From positions 124,001-188,000 of the forward strand of contig URIB01000002.1 in the NCBI GenBank assembly GCA_900547785.1: a stretch of 64,000 nt of DNA. Reading direction: 5' to 3'. Under the pieces are notes generated by a model, which made no database searches, had not been told where the DNA came from, and saw nothing but the letters and a program-made list of their open reading frames with translations. The position numbers were made by a program, and so were the translations under genes. The DNA is from an uncultured Dialister sp. (GTDB lineage: Bacteria > Bacillota > Negativicutes > Veillonellales > Dialisteraceae). Below, one piece after another: positions 8,329-17,589 of the stretch (its first letter is position 1; each line of letters opens with the position of its first letter).

Positions 8329-9744
8329 TTATTCTTTTGACAGAATGCTGTATACTTCTCTGCTTGGATGATTATTGACTTCAATTTCGATGTTTTCATA
8401 AAAAAATTCATTTGTAGGATTTTTCTTTTTCTCTTTTTCCAATTCTTTTGCTACATCCGGGTGGCAATAAATCACCATATTTTGACGTCTGCCTGCATGA
8501 TTTATCCTGACTAATTCTCCTTTAATTTCACATATAATTGCTCCTACCGACTTAATATAACCGGTTCCTTTACAAACCGGGCAAATATCGGAATACCCTT
8601 GCCACAAACTATGCCTGGATCTCTTCCTCGTCATTTCCACCAGCCCCAGGGATGTCATTCCGCAAACTACCGTTTTTTCACTGTCTTTTTGTGTTTCCCG
8701 CCGTAAAAGTGTAACGATATCTTTTTTATATGTTTCTTTGTTCATGTCGATAAAATCTATTAATATGACCCCTCCTATCCCGCGAAGTCTGATTTGTCTG
8801 GCGATTTCCTTGGCGGCTTCACAATTAATGAGATATGCCATTTCTTCATGAGGCATTTTTTTTACCTTAAATCCCCCTGAATTTACATCAACAACCGTTA
8901 GTGCCTCCGTGTAATCAATAATGATAGATCCTCCTGAAGGTAACTCGACCTGGCGCTGAAACAATTGATTGATTTCCGCTATTACCCCCTCTGTTTCCAG
9001 CAAGGATTTTTCCCCTTTATATAGTTGAATCTTAATATCATCAGATATCTTTTCTTCCGAAATAATACCTTCGATCCGTTTGTAAATATTTTCATTATCG
9101 GTAATCAGTACTTCTGTCCGGTTTTTCCAAAAATCCCTGATTGCTTTTACTGCAATATCACTATCCCGATAAAGCAATGCCGGTCCTTTTGCTATCTGAA
9201 AATGTTTTTTTACTGTTTCTAATTTTTTTACTGCCTGTTTTATATCATCAGTAAAAATATCTTTGTCAATATTCTCTGCTGCCGTTCGTATAACAAGCCC
9301 CCATTTCCCCAAGCATATTTCTCCGGCAACAGTTCGCAATGATTTCCGTTTCTCTTCATCCTTAATTTTTTTTGAAATCCCGATATAATCCGTTCCCGCC
9401 AATACTACAGCATAGGTCCCGGTGACACTTATTTTCTCTGTGACCAAAGGCCCTTTCATTTCCGTACAGTCTTTTATCACCTGTACCAATAAAGAGGTCC
9501 CTTCTGTCGGTATTTCTCCAGGATTGATTAAATCTTTTGTACGCAAAAAAGCATTTTTACCTATCCCGATATCAATGAAAAACCCTTTTATGGATGGAAC
9601 TGCATTTTTTACTATGCCTTTATAAATACGCCCCACCAAATCCATATGATTAAAGTATTCTATTTTCAGATCTTTAAGTTTTCCATCACTTACTACGGCA
9701 AGAATCGTTTCTTCATTATTGGAAGAAAGAAGAATTCGTTCCAT
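8329..9744 (-). CDS. rng: Ribonuclease G/E family endoribonuclease
   Basis: A single-strand-specific endoribonuclease for rRNA maturation and mRNA decay. The 471 residues match RNase G, without the long C-terminal scaffold of RNase E. An S1 domain spans about 36-105. The metal-binding catalytic aspartates lie in VVDVNSGG (about 286) and LIDFID (about 330-333). A CPVCKGTG zinc-link-like motif lies at about 388-395. It follows the DUF2344 gene by 15 bases; that order (radical SAM, DUF2344, rng) recurs in Firmicutes and hints at a shared RNA or ribosome function, which is inference. Confidence 0.95.
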   Translation of the reverse strand: MERILLSSNNEETILAVVSDGKLKDLKIEYFNHMDLVGRIYKGIVKNAVPSIKGFFIDIGIGKNAFLRTKDLINPGEIPTEGTSLLVQVIKDCTEMKGPLVTEKISVTGTYAVVLAGTDYIGISKKIKDEEKRKSLRTVAGEICLGKWGLVIRTAAENIDKDIFTDDIKQAVKKLETVKKHFQIAKGPALLYRDSDIAVKAIRDFWKNRTEVLITDNENIYKRIEGIISEEKISDDIKIQLYKGEKSLLETEGVIAEINQLFQRQVELPSGGSIIIDYTEALTVVDVNSGGFKVKKMPHEEMAYLINCEAAKEIARQIRLRGIGGVILIDFIDMNKETYKKDIVTLLRRETQKDSEKTVVCGMTSLGLVEMTRKRSRHSLWQGYSDICPVCKGTGYIKSVGAIICEIKGELVRINHAGRRQNMVIYCHPDVAKELEKEKKKNPTNEFFYENIEIEVNNHPSREVYSILSKE

Positions 9745-9759
9745 AAAAACTCCCTATTC

Positions 9760-10476
9760 TTATAAATCGGATGGTATCATCTGGGAAAAAGGAGTCATTC
9801 TCTTCCCTTTTTTCACTCGATAGGCCCCCACTCTTGAACAAATAAATTCATCCGGATTCCAGGGCATATCAAACGACTCCGCTAAAAGTTTCCATATGTC
9901 TTTCGGCTGCACCGTTCCATTTTGCGATCGTACCAATGAAAAAGAAAGATAGGCCCTATCATTTTTTATGCTAACACGCATAGGTGATAAAATCATGGGC
10001 TTAATGTCCATTTCTCTTACTTTTTTAGGTGTTATCCGTGTATAAATAAAAGACTCCGCTTGATTGAACCTATTAATATTGTCTTTTACTCCGGAAAGAT
10101 TTTTATCCTTTGATAACGGTCCTTCCATTTCATATACATCTTCGTTAAAAAATGTAACCAATTTCTCTTCATCCGGTTCCGCTTCTTTTATCTCATGAAT
10201 AGTAATCCCCTCCGGCAATTGAGCGGAAAGCATGTTTCTCACCCGGTCACAAGATATATCTTTTTCAAGCCGAATATCCATATACAATGGATTGGCACTG
10301 ACCCCGACTCCAAGCGCCGCATCAAAAGCAATTTTCATATGAGGATTGAATCCCGCAGAGAAGGCAACGGGAATTTCTGCACGAACAACAGCTCTCTCCA
10401 CAGTCCTGAGCAAATCAAGATGCCCTAAAAAACGAAGCTTATCTTCTTTGCTTATAGATAAAAACATTCTTTTCAC
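9760..10476 (-). CDS. TIGR03936 / DUF2344 protein associated with radical SAM
   Basis: A cytoplasmic protein of 238 residues with the DUF2344 features: KLRFLGHLDLLRTVERA near the N-terminus, then PVAFSAGFNPHMKIAFDAAL. The start is read as GTG at 10476, which has GGAGG nine bases upstream; an ATG three codons later (10467) is possible. The family is nearly always encoded next to, or fused to, the radical SAM protein found immediately upstream here, and its reaction is not established. The two genes overlap by 38 bases. Confidence 0.85.
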   Translation of the reverse strand: MKRMFLSISKEDKLRFLGHLDLLRTVERAVVRAEIPVAFSAGFNPHMKIAFDAALGVGVSANPLYMDIRLEKDISCDRVRNMLSAQLPEGITIHEIKEAEPDEEKLVTFFNEDVYEMEGPLSKDKNLSGVKDNINRFNQAESFIYTRITPKKVREMDIKPMILSPMRVSIKNDRAYLSFSLVRSQNGTVQPKDIWKLLAESFDMPWNPDEFICSRVGAYRVKKGKRMTPFSQMIPSDL

Positions 10477-12337
10477 AAGAAGAATCCTCCTCATAATCAA
10501 TTAATTTTACATCTAAAACGGGACAGACGGCACAGCCGTTACACGGCAAATGACGACAATCGTTTGTCAGGATTCCGTTTTGTGCCATTTTCCACTCTTT
10601 TCTTAAATAATCTTTTGTAACACCGCAGTCAATATGATCCCACGGTTCCGGTTCATACTCATCTCTTTTCCTGGCTGTATAATCATCCGGCACTATTCCA
10701 CATTCCTCAAAAGCTTCCATCCAGCGTTCATATTTAAAAAACTCCGTCCAGCTGTCATAAGTACATCCTTTTTTCCATGCAGTATAAATAACTTTTCCTA
10801 TTTTACGGTCTCCTCTTGCAAGCACCGCTTCCAGATATCCGGTTTTGGCATCGTGGTAGGCATATTTAATATGTTTATCTCTAAATAAACTTTTTAAATA
10901 TTGTTGCTTCCTTTCTATTTCTTTTACACTGCTCTGTGGCATCCACTGAAAAGGTGTAAACGGCTTCGGCACAAAACTGGATACGCTGACAGTGATATGG
11001 CAATCCCGTTTCTTTCTGACCTCATAATACAAATTTCTGATTTTTCCTGCTAAATCGGCAATCCCTTTTAAATCTTCATCCGTTTCTGTAGGAAGCCCCA
11101 TCATAAAATAGAGCTTTACCTTACTCCAACCATTTTCAAAAGCATTCTTACAGGCACTCATTATATCTTCTTCTGTGACGCCTTTATTAATAACATCTCT
11201 AAGACGCTGCGTCCCCGCTTCCGGCGCTAAAGTCAGACCGCTCTTTCTAACCTGTTGTACTTTTTTTGCAATGTCTATGGAAAAACTGTCCACACGCAAG
11301 GACGGTAAACTGACACTTACTCTTTTATCCTTAAAAGTTTCCAATAAATGATCCACTAAATCCGGCAGCTTTGAATAGTCTGCAGAAGATAATGACATTA
11401 AAGAAATTTCATTATATCCGGTATTTCTTATCAATACTTCTGCAATTTCCTGCAAGCGTTGTTCACTTTTTTCCCTTACCGGTCTGTAAATCATGCCGGC
11501 CTGACAAAACCGGCAACCTCTGCTGCAACCGCGAAACATCTCAAGCACGGCTCTGTCATGAACAATTTCTATATGGGGAAGTATCGGTTTATCATCTATA
11601 TACACATTCTCTACATCTTTTATTATGCGTTTTGCGATAGGAAACTGCAGTTCTTTAAAGAGTGGACTGATTGATCTAAACTGTCCATTATCATAATAAG
11701 ATACTTTGTATAAAGATGGTACATAACAGCCTTTAATTGATCCCATTTTTCTTATAAGAGCTGTGCGTCCTCCCGGCTTCCCAGCCTTTTTCCATGACTT
11801 AATGACGTCCAGCATTTCTTGGATAGATTCTTCTGCTTCACCTATGAAAAAGACATCAATAAAATCACACATCGGTTCTGCATTATAAACACAGGGCCCT
11901 CCGCTAACTACCAACGGATCGCTATCTGTCCTCTCGTCTGCATGAACGGGAATGCCTGCCAAATCAATCATGTTTAACACATTGGTATAGCTCATTTCAT
12001 ACGGCATCGTAAATCCGAATACGTCAAAGTCTTTAACCGGACAACGGTTTTCAAGAGAAAATAAAGGAATTTTCTTTTGACGCATCATTTCTTCCATATC
12101 TACCCAGGGGGCATACACACGTTCCGCCAATGCATCTTTCCTTTTGTTAATAACGCTGTATATAATTTTGAGTCCCAAATGACTCATAGCCACTTCATAT
12201 ACATCAGGAAACGCTAACGCCACCTTTACATCTGTACAATCATGCTCTTTTACAATACTATTCCATTCTCCTCCGATATAACGTGCCGGCTTTTGTATAT
12301 GCATCAGCCAAACAGGGTCTATTTTTACTCGATTCAT
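10439..12337 (-). CDS. TIGR03960-family radical SAM protein
   Basis: A 632-residue protein. The N-terminal ~240 residues resemble a Rossmann/B12-binding-like domain. The radical SAM domain has the iron-sulphur motif C-x3-C-x2-C at about 271, 275 and 278 (FRGCSRGCRFCQAG). A C-terminal cysteine cluster (NDCRHLPCNGCAVC) may hold a second cluster or a metal. The ATG at 12337 has a G-rich stretch seven bases upstream. Family members are widespread in anaerobic Firmicutes, adjacent to DUF2344 and rng, with no assigned reaction. It follows rodA by 19 bases. Confidence 0.9.
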   Translation of the reverse strand: MNRVKIDPVWLMHIQKPARYIGGEWNSIVKEHDCTDVKVALAFPDVYEVAMSHLGLKIIYSVINKRKDALAERVYAPWVDMEEMMRQKKIPLFSLENRCPVKDFDVFGFTMPYEMSYTNVLNMIDLAGIPVHADERTDSDPLVVSGGPCVYNAEPMCDFIDVFFIGEAEESIQEMLDVIKSWKKAGKPGGRTALIRKMGSIKGCYVPSLYKVSYYDNGQFRSISPLFKELQFPIAKRIIKDVENVYIDDKPILPHIEIVHDRAVLEMFRGCSRGCRFCQAGMIYRPVREKSEQRLQEIAEVLIRNTGYNEISLMSLSSADYSKLPDLVDHLLETFKDKRVSVSLPSLRVDSFSIDIAKKVQQVRKSGLTLAPEAGTQRLRDVINKGVTEEDIMSACKNAFENGWSKVKLYFMMGLPTETDEDLKGIADLAGKIRNLYYEVRKKRDCHITVSVSSFVPKPFTPFQWMPQSSVKEIERKQQYLKSLFRDKHIKYAYHDAKTGYLEAVLARGDRKIGKVIYTAWKKGCTYDSWTEFFKYERWMEAFEECGIVPDDYTARKRDEYEPEPWDHIDCGVTKDYLRKEWKMAQNGILTNDCRHLPCNGCAVCPVLDVKLIDYEEDSSCEKNVFIYKQRR

Positions 12338-12356
12338 CAATTAACCCCCAACAAAT

Positions 12357-13472
12357 TCAATCAAACATCAACTTTTTACGTCGTAAATAAATATTCATTA
12401 AGATCGCAACGCAAAACAAATTCATCAGCAAAGCACTTCCCCCATAACTCATAAACGGCAACGGAATACCGGTCACAGGCATAATTCCTAAAGTCATTCC
12501 TATATTAATGAACACCTGAAAGAGCCACATGGAGAAAATCCCGACTGCGATAAGGCTTCCGAACGAGTCATTCGCCGACTTGGAAATAATCAAAGTTCGA
12601 TACAGCAGCAAAAAATAAAGAAACAAAACAAATGCGGCACCGACAAACCCAAATTCCTCTCCAATAACAGAAAAAATAAAATCGGTGTGATTTTCCGGCA
12701 AAAAATTTAACTGGCTCTGGGTTCCGCCAAATAATCCTTGCCCAATAAACCCGCCATTCCCAATGGATATTTTAGATTGAATGACATGATACCCTGAACC
12801 GAAAGGATCTATATTCGGATTAATTAATACCATAAGACGCATTTTCTGGTAATCATGCAACACAAGAAACCAAAGGACCGGGAAAATAATAACCAATCCC
12901 AAAAAGGCCTGCTTTACCATCTTCATTCTTAAACCGCACATGTACAGCATTCCGAAAGCAATTGCGGCAAACACCAGACTGGTTCCTAAATCAGGCTGTA
13001 TAAATATTAAAACTGAGGGAATCAGCATCAGTGCCGCAACGGGAAACAAACTTTTCCATGTTGTATATTCCCGACTCCGTTTTGACAACAACCGCGCCAA
13101 ACAAATAATCATAAACAACTTTGCAAATTCCGACGGTTGCAAGGTAAACGGCCCAATCTGTATCCATCTTTGCGCACCTAACGCACTCGTTCCTGCAAAC
13201 TTTACAATCAGTAAAAACACCGCATTTATAACAAACAATGCGGGCGCCCATTTGTAAAGCCCTCGGTAATCATATTTCATTGCCATAGCGGAAATAAAAA
13301 CTCCGACTACAAGAAAAGCACCTTGTTTGAGTATGAAATCATATTGCCCAGGATATCCTTCGATGTTTGCATGAGTTGCACTGGCTATAATCATCAGGCA
13401 AATAATGCCCAGTCCAAGTATAGTAAGAAAAAGAGTGCTGTCGATTTTTTTCCAATAACGTATTATACCCAT
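12357..13472 (-). CDS. rodA: Rod-shape SEDS glycosyltransferase RodA
   Basis: A polytopic membrane protein of 371 residues that polymerises lipid II into glycan strands together with the class B penicillin-binding protein. SEDS features: about ten membrane segments, the AQRWIQIGPFTLQPSEFAKL block near the middle with its functional glutamate, a large periplasmic loop with the catalytic-region sequence ENHTDFIFSVIGEEFG, and PVTGIPLPFMSYGGSALL near the C-terminus. It is one base after minD and partners mrdA, two genes upstream. Confidence 0.95.
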   Translation of the reverse strand: MGIIRYWKKIDSTLFLTILGLGIICLMIIASATHANIEGYPGQYDFILKQGAFLVVGVFISAMAMKYDYRGLYKWAPALFVINAVFLLIVKFAGTSALGAQRWIQIGPFTLQPSEFAKLFMIICLARLLSKRSREYTTWKSLFPVAALMLIPSVLIFIQPDLGTSLVFAAIAFGMLYMCGLRMKMVKQAFLGLVIIFPVLWFLVLHDYQKMRLMVLINPNIDPFGSGYHVIQSKISIGNGGFIGQGLFGGTQSQLNFLPENHTDFIFSVIGEEFGFVGAAFVLFLYFLLLYRTLIISKSANDSFGSLIAVGIFSMWLFQVFINIGMTLGIMPVTGIPLPFMSYGGSALLMNLFCVAILMNIYLRRKKLMFD

Positions 13473-13473
13473 A

Positions 13474-14328
13474 TTATCTCCTGCGACGCCATTTATAAGC
13501 CATACGTCTTTTATTCCACATGTCCTCTTTTAATTTAACTTCTTCATCCATGTGTTTTTCTTTTGCAATATTCTCCCTGTTTGCCAAATGAAGAATGCTT
13601 TCCCATTTGGTCATCGGATAAATTCTATGATTAAACACTGTATTTAAAACACAAGTCAGCGCCTGACCGAATGCACCTTTTTCATTATAACTTTGCAGAT
13701 TTCCTGTGTGCCCCAATCTGTCGGCTTCTTTAGAATACGGAATAACCCCTCCGAATAATTCTTCGTCAACGGTTTCCATCATATCTTGGAGTCTTATTTT
13801 AGTGTCATCTTTTGCCGAGAACTGATTTAGTATCATAACCGAGGAAACATCAGGAGTTGCAAGGGAATATATTTTTTCTGCACTCCGTTTAGAAGCCCAA
13901 GAAGATGTCACAACAATCATCACCATATCCGATATATCTTTAATAAAATATATTTCTTCTCCTATTCCTGCGGGACAATCTATAAATATGTAATCATATT
14001 GACTACCAAGATCTTCCAATACCGTTTCTATCGCCGCAGTAGAAATATTTTCCCAATTTTCACTTTGTGCCGCCGCCAAGAAGTCCATATTGTCTTCAAT
14101 ATGGATAACAGCATCTCCGGCAAAACATTTCCCCTGTGCCAATTCCCAAACATGATAAAAACATTCATTTTCTACCCCGAAAATGAGATCAAGACTTCTA
14201 ATACCCATATCTCCATCAATCAAAAGAACCCGTTTCCCTTTCCTGGAAAGTGCCAAGCCGACAGCTCCGGTAAGTAATGTTTTCCCCACGCCGCCTTTAC
14301 CTGAAAGTACGGAAATAATCTGTGCCAT
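13474..14328 (-). CDS. minD: MinD-like ATPase without adjacent minC or minE
   Basis: A ParA/MinD-superfamily ATPase of 284 residues. The deviant Walker A SGKGGVGKT is at 9-17 with the signature lysine at 11. The switch I region is DGDMGIRSLD (38-47) and Walker B is IFIDCPAG (114-121). It is MinD-like rather than ParA-like over the N-terminal half. The C-terminus does not show the usual short amphipathic membrane helix; the last ~18 residues are strongly basic with interspersed aromatics (WNKRRMAYKWRRRR). In related clostridial clusters minC and minE flank minD between mrdA and rodA; here the flanking genes join directly, with no room for either. Confidence 0.85.
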   Translation of the reverse strand: MAQIISVLSGKGGVGKTLLTGAVGLALSRKGKRVLLIDGDMGIRSLDLIFGVENECFYHVWELAQGKCFAGDAVIHIEDNMDFLAAAQSENWENISTAAIETVLEDLGSQYDYIFIDCPAGIGEEIYFIKDISDMVMIVVTSSWASKRSAEKIYSLATPDVSSVMILNQFSAKDDTKIRLQDMMETVDEELFGGVIPYSKEADRLGHTGNLQSYNEKGAFGQALTCVLNTVFNHRIYPMTKWESILHLANRENIAKEKHMDEEVKLKEDMWNKRRMAYKWRRRR

Positions 14329-16188
14329 CTAAGCTTCCTCTTTCTTTGACGCTGAACTTATATGTTTTTGATTTGATATGTTGACATGAAAATAAGCATC
14401 CATAATCTTTTTTACAACCGGAGCCGCTGAATCCGATCCGAATCCGGCATGTTCAAACATACATACAATCACAATCTCCGGCTTCTCAAAAGGTCCATAT
14501 GCAATAAACCAACCGTTATCTAAGCCATTGGTTTCGGCAGTTCCTGATTTTCCTGCCACTGGTACAGGATAACTTTGAAACAAATTTCCTCCTGTACCGC
14601 CCTTTTCCATAACTCTGCGTAAGGATGTCTGTACAATCTCTAAATTTACTCTTGATAACGGAACTGTTCCAAGTCTTTTCGGTGTAAAAATTTTTTTAGG
14701 AGTTCCATCTAAATTATCAATCCGGCTGACTAAATAAGGTTGATATTTGAATCCGCCGTTAGCGATAGCGGAATATACCACAGCCATTTGTAAAGGTGTC
14801 GTCAGTGTAAAACTTTGCCCGATAGCTGCATCAAATGTTTCCCCTAAGTACCAGTCTTGATCAAATACTTTCTTTTTATATTCTTCACTGGCTATATTCC
14901 CTTCCACTTCTCCATCCAAATCTATTCCCGTAATATTTCCTAAACCAAATTCTTTGGCCATCAGTGCCAAACGGTCAATTCCAATCCGGCGTCCCATTTC
15001 ATAGAAATATACATTGTCTGATTTAGCCATAGCATCATAAAAATCAATCCAGCCAAACGCTTCTCCTTCCGAGTTTCTTTTATCAATAAGCCAATGCTTA
15101 CCGTCATCATAAATTTTTTCTTCCGGCGTAACTACTTTGGCCTCTAATGCCGCTGCTCCCGTAATCGGTTTAAAAGTAGACCCCGGGGGATACATCGAGG
15201 AAATATTACGGTTTTGCAGCGGGTGATTTTTATTATTTAATATTTCATTCCATTCCGCACTTGATATTCCTCTGCTGAATTGATTGGGATCAAAACTTGG
15301 CCAACTCACCATGGCCAATACGGCTCCGCTGTTCGGTTCAACAGCAACTACCGATGCACCTGTAGGAAATATGCCCATTCCATGGAGTATATCCACTTGA
15401 TCTTCCACAGCTTTTTCTGCTACATTCTGCAATTCCGCATCTACAGTCAAACGAATATTATGTCCCGGGATAATGGATGTACCTTCTTCATAATTAACCG
15501 GTTGTCCCGCCGCATTAACTTCTATAACGTAAGATCCGTTTTTTCCCTCTAAATACTTGTTATACCGATGCTCCAATCCGGCACGACCGACCAGAGTACT
15601 GGTTGCATAAAGGTTTCCATCTGCATCTTTATCATCCGGACCGGCTTCTCCCACATATCCCAACATTTGTGCCCCTGAATTTCCATAAGGATACACACGA
15701 ATCGGCTGTACTTCCACCTCTATCCCCGGAAAACTGTTTTTATGCTCTTCTATTTCCGTTGCAATTTCCAAACCCACATCTCTGGCTAAATAAATGGATC
15801 CGAATGCCGTTTTATTCTCTTCGATTTTTCTCTTTAATTTTTCAACCGGTTCTTTTAATAAAACGGATAATTTTTGTAATTCTTCTTCCGGCAAACTTTC
15901 CTTTTTTCTATCCACCGGTATTATCACACTATAAGATGAACGGGATCCGACCAACAAAATACCGTTCCTGTCATACATAGCACCTCTTGATGCAAGAAGA
16001 GGCAATGTTCTGACTCTGTTCCCCTCTGCTTCCTGCCTGTAATAAGAACCGTCAATCATTTGCATATAAAATAAACGAAGAACCAAAATTGACAAAGCAA
16101 AAATGGCCATGTAAACCATATTCCCATATCTTGATTCTTCTTCATTTTTTAATAACCCGTCAAGCAACTTTGGTACACGTTTTTTCAT
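14329..16188 (-). CDS. mrdA: Penicillin-binding protein 2 (class B transpeptidase)
   Basis: A 619-residue peptidoglycan transpeptidase of the elongation machinery. One N-terminal membrane anchor (about 24-42) is followed by the dimerisation/pedestal domain and the transpeptidase domain with the three penicilloyl-serine motifs: STFK (YPPGSTFKPITG, catalytic serine), SDN and KSGT near 545. The ATG overlaps the mreD stop by one base (TAATG) and the stop abuts minD. It functions with RodA, encoded two genes downstream. Confidence 0.96.
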   Translation of the reverse strand: MKKRVPKLLDGLLKNEEESRYGNMVYMAIFALSILVLRLFYMQMIDGSYYRQEAEGNRVRTLPLLASRGAMYDRNGILLVGSRSSYSVIIPVDRKKESLPEEELQKLSVLLKEPVEKLKRKIEENKTAFGSIYLARDVGLEIATEIEEHKNSFPGIEVEVQPIRVYPYGNSGAQMLGYVGEAGPDDKDADGNLYATSTLVGRAGLEHRYNKYLEGKNGSYVIEVNAAGQPVNYEEGTSIIPGHNIRLTVDAELQNVAEKAVEDQVDILHGMGIFPTGASVVAVEPNSGAVLAMVSWPSFDPNQFSRGISSAEWNEILNNKNHPLQNRNISSMYPPGSTFKPITGAAALEAKVVTPEEKIYDDGKHWLIDKRNSEGEAFGWIDFYDAMAKSDNVYFYEMGRRIGIDRLALMAKEFGLGNITGIDLDGEVEGNIASEEYKKKVFDQDWYLGETFDAAIGQSFTLTTPLQMAVVYSAIANGGFKYQPYLVSRIDNLDGTPKKIFTPKRLGTVPLSRVNLEIVQTSLRRVMEKGGTGGNLFQSYPVPVAGKSGTAETNGLDNGWFIAYGPFEKPEIVIVCMFEHAGFGSDSAAPVVKKIMDAYFHVNISNQKHISSASKKEEA

Positions 16189-16679
16189 TACCGATATAAT
16201 TCCTTTTCAATTTTAAAATCCCAAAGTATTTTATGTAACAAAAAAGAACAGGCCGTATTATATACCACAAAAATGCTTCCCACATCAAACAAATAAAGAA
16301 AAGAAATCATCTTTATTCCTGCTAAATACAAAATTACTGTTTCGCATATCAAATAAAGAACGGAACCTGCCGTCACTGCCATAGCGGATACATACCAATG
16401 TTTATTGTACCGTTCTTTCCCATATTTCACAAAAATATACGCAATAAATATATATGGAAAAATATGCAACCCGAAAAAATTGGAAGTCACAAGATCTTGT
16501 ATAAACCCGCCGACAATGGCAAGTCCCATTACAAAATCCAATTTAAATACCATCGATGCGATAATGATGGACACAAGCCATAAATCAGGTTGTGCTACCC
16601 CATTACACAGAAAAGGCAATACGGAACTCTGTACTAAAAACAAACTCAAACTCAGCCCTGTCAATAACGGTTTATTCAT
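16188..16679 (-). CDS. mreD: Rod shape-determining protein MreD
   Basis: A small polytopic membrane protein of 163 residues with about five hydrophobic segments, including the GGFIQDLVTSNFFGLHIFPY block typical of MreD. The start is the ATG at 16679 with GGAGGG five bases upstream; an upstream in-frame start would lie inside mreC. It overlaps mreC by 8 bases and mrdA by 1. By family knowledge it links MreC to the elongasome. Confidence 0.9.
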   Translation of the reverse strand: MNKPLLTGLSLSLFLVQSSVLPFLCNGVAQPDLWLVSIIIASMVFKLDFVMGLAIVGGFIQDLVTSNFFGLHIFPYIFIAYIFVKYGKERYNKHWYVSAMAVTAGSVLYLICETVILYLAGIKMISFLYLFDVGSIFVVYNTACSFLLHKILWDFKIEKELYR

Positions 16680-17589
16680 TCTTTCCCTCCACCTGACGGC
16701 TATTGGGCTCAACAGGTCTTTCCCGCAATTGCACTTTATTTTGTATATCTTGTGGTACAGACTTTTGAATAAAATCAGTAATCACAAATACTTCTTCCAA
16801 ATGACTGAAATCTACGGCAGGTTTTATATCTGCATCCAGAGATACCTTCTCCAAATCATCGGACACTTTCTCAACCGTACCAAGCGCAAGTCCCTTAGGA
16901 TAAACCCCTCCGTATCCGGATGTAATAACCACATCCCCCTTGATAACATCCGCTTCTCTGGAAATATTGATAAACGACAGAACGCCTTGTTTTCCGGAAT
17001 TTCCCGAAACCATTGATACCACACGGGAAGCAGGACGCTGAACCATCCCTCCCACTACCGTTCTGGGGTCAAGCAGGAGTTGGACTCTTGCCGTTTTTAA
17101 ATAAACTTCACTCACAAATCCCACAACGCCCTCAGGCACTATAACAGGCATATAAACTTTGATGCCGCTGTCACTTCCGCGGTCAATCATTAAAGTATTC
17201 ATCCACGTGCCGTAATCTCTGGCAATAACGGAAGCACCTAACAGATTAAATCTCGTATACCCCTGTTTAAACCGTAATAAATCCTTCATTCGTATATTTT
17301 CCGCCAAAATTTCACTATACCGCAACTGTTCCGCCTTAAGTCCGGCATTTTCTTTTTTTAAATCCTCTAAATCAGACCACTTCGAAATAGATTGATCAAT
17401 GATATCGATTCCCGTTCTGGCCGTGAAGGTTATTTTGCTTGCCGTATATTCAAACGGAGCGACGGCTGTAGACAAAGTTTGTGAAACAAAAGGTACCGAC
17501 TCTTTATGTTTCCAAAACCATCCCGTTACCGCCATAGTAAACAAAATAAGTATAATCAGTACAATTTTTCGCTTCCCTAAAAAAAGCAT
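16672..17589 (-). CDS. mreC: Cell shape-determining protein MreC
   Basis: A bitopic protein of 305 residues: one membrane segment near 9-24, a coiled coil at roughly 68-105 (SDLEDLKKENAGLKAEQ) and a periplasmic beta-barrel domain with the VPEGVVGFVSEV and TSGYGGVYPKGLALG blocks typical of the family. In the rod complex it activates PBP2/RodA. Its ATG overlaps the stop of the mreB-like gene (TGATG), so the two are coupled. Confidence 0.94.
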   Translation of the reverse strand: MLFLGKRKIVLIILILFTMAVTGWFWKHKESVPFVSQTLSTAVAPFEYTASKITFTARTGIDIIDQSISKWSDLEDLKKENAGLKAEQLRYSEILAENIRMKDLLRFKQGYTRFNLLGASVIARDYGTWMNTLMIDRGSDSGIKVYMPVIVPEGVVGFVSEVYLKTARVQLLLDPRTVVGGMVQRPASRVVSMVSGNSGKQGVLSFINISREADVIKGDVVITSGYGGVYPKGLALGTVEKVSDDLEKVSLDADIKPAVDFSHLEEVFVITDFIQKSVPQDIQNKVQLRERPVEPNSRQVEGKNE

